Below are positions 63,797-64,000 of a DNA stretch of 64,000 bases, in pieces (position 1 is the stretch's first letter; each line of letters opens with the position of its first letter). Under the pieces are notes generated by a model, which was not told the DNA's origin, ran no database searches, and was given only the letters and a program-made list of their open reading frames with translations. The stretch spans positions 558,001 to 622,000 of the forward strand of contig NZ_CADFGE010000003.1 in the NCBI RefSeq assembly GCF_902833645.1, read 5' to 3'. The DNA is from Paraburkholderia fungorum (GTDB taxonomy: Bacteria > Pseudomonadota > Gammaproteobacteria > Burkholderiales > Burkholderiaceae). A program made the translations under genes and the position numbers.

Positions 63797-64000
63797 TCAG
63801 CTCCCAGCCCGTGGAGTGGAAAAGACCGTGCGAGCCTCGATTTCCGCGACGTTCTCCGGTCGCGCAAACGGTTCGGGAGCAGCTTCGCCCGGCTTGCGTG
63901 GACGGCCGATTTGCTGGAAGAAAGTCTCGAGACCCGACGGCAGGAAGAACCAGGCCCAGTGCAGATCGACATCGCCGTCGTTGATGAAGGTGTGGGTACG
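63797..64000 (-). CDS. Partial cupin-type protein, C-terminus
   Basis: The complement gives 67 codons ending in TGA at 63797: THTFINDGDVDLHWAWFFLP, then SGLETFFQQIGRPRKPGEAAPEPFARPENVAE. The H-x-F-x-N-D-G pattern is the end of a cupin barrel, as in quercetin-dioxygenase-like cupins. The N-terminus lies beyond the window. First visible gene of the hydrolase/aspartate dehydrogenase/SDR/NIPSNAP operon. Confidence 0.6.
   Translation of the reverse strand, partial: RTHTFINDGDVDLHWAWFFLPSGLETFFQQIGRPRKPGEAAPEPFARPENVAEIEARTVFSTPRAGS

Noticed and set aside
1..64000. tRNA, rRNA, CRISPR array, IS element, prophage or defence system
   Set aside because: No clover-leaf candidates, spaced repeats, transposase/integrase motifs or known defence domains were noticed; the STAND-like ATPases carry DNA-binding winged helices, not effector domains.

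Overview
The window is GC-rich (about 63% by eye), densely coded DNA from a beta-proteobacterium, most likely Paraburkholderia, Caballeronia or Burkholderia. The pointers are two Burkholderia-type general porins, a DUF4148 and a DUF3331 protein, and several large winged-helix/ATPase regulators. It reads like a secondary-replicon accessory and catabolic region. No rRNA, tRNA, CRISPR array, intact transposase or replication origin was recognised.

Layout. 1-7.3 kb: minus-strand operons for HD, XapX, glyoxalase-like and secreted proteins, and for isochorismatase-like hydrolase, amidohydrolase and an MscS channel with a cNMP-type domain, then dps. 7.4-18.9 kb: redox genes: a LysR gene divergent from FrnE-like DsbA, FAD monooxygenase and MFS genes; an Old Yellow Enzyme; a molybdenum hydroxylase with [2Fe-2S] and three-haem cytochrome c subunits; an SDR; and a coupled peroxiredoxin/DsbA pair. 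19.2-30.3 kb: a regulator-rich stretch with two LysR genes, three paralogous winged-helix/ATPase regulators (one frameshifted and truncated) and an alpha/beta hydrolase whose nucleophilic serine is a glycine. 30.3-38 kb: patchy accessory DNA with DUF4148, a porin, DUF1330, DUF3331, a secreted-protein gene with an in-frame stop, a frameshifted KefB/C tail, an LLM oxidoreductase and a PRISE-type reductase.

38-59.4 kb is the centrepiece: a catabolic island of four divergent transcription units. It encodes a GMC oxidoreductase, two aldehyde dehydrogenases, three acyl-CoA ligases, two enoyl-CoA hydratases, a CaiB-type CoA transferase, a thioesterase, a porin, an MFS transporter, a cytochrome P450 with a 3Fe-4S-type ferredoxin, a zinc alcohol dehydrogenase and two PaaX-family regulators. 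All three divergent promoter regions carry one inverted repeat, CTACA-N25-TGTAG (four sites, identical spacing, one with a single mismatch). I infer this is the operator of a PaaX-controlled regulon. The likely logic is uptake by porin and MFS, P450 hydroxylation, oxidation of alcohol to aldehyde to acid, CoA activation and side-chain processing; the substrate cannot be read from the sequence.

59.6-64 kb: a LacI regulator with a consensus-like operator upstream, then a minus-strand operon (cupin, alpha/beta hydrolase, aspartate-dehydrogenase-like protein, SDR, NIPSNAP) that runs off the right edge. All calls rest on reading motifs in the translations; no database search was run.
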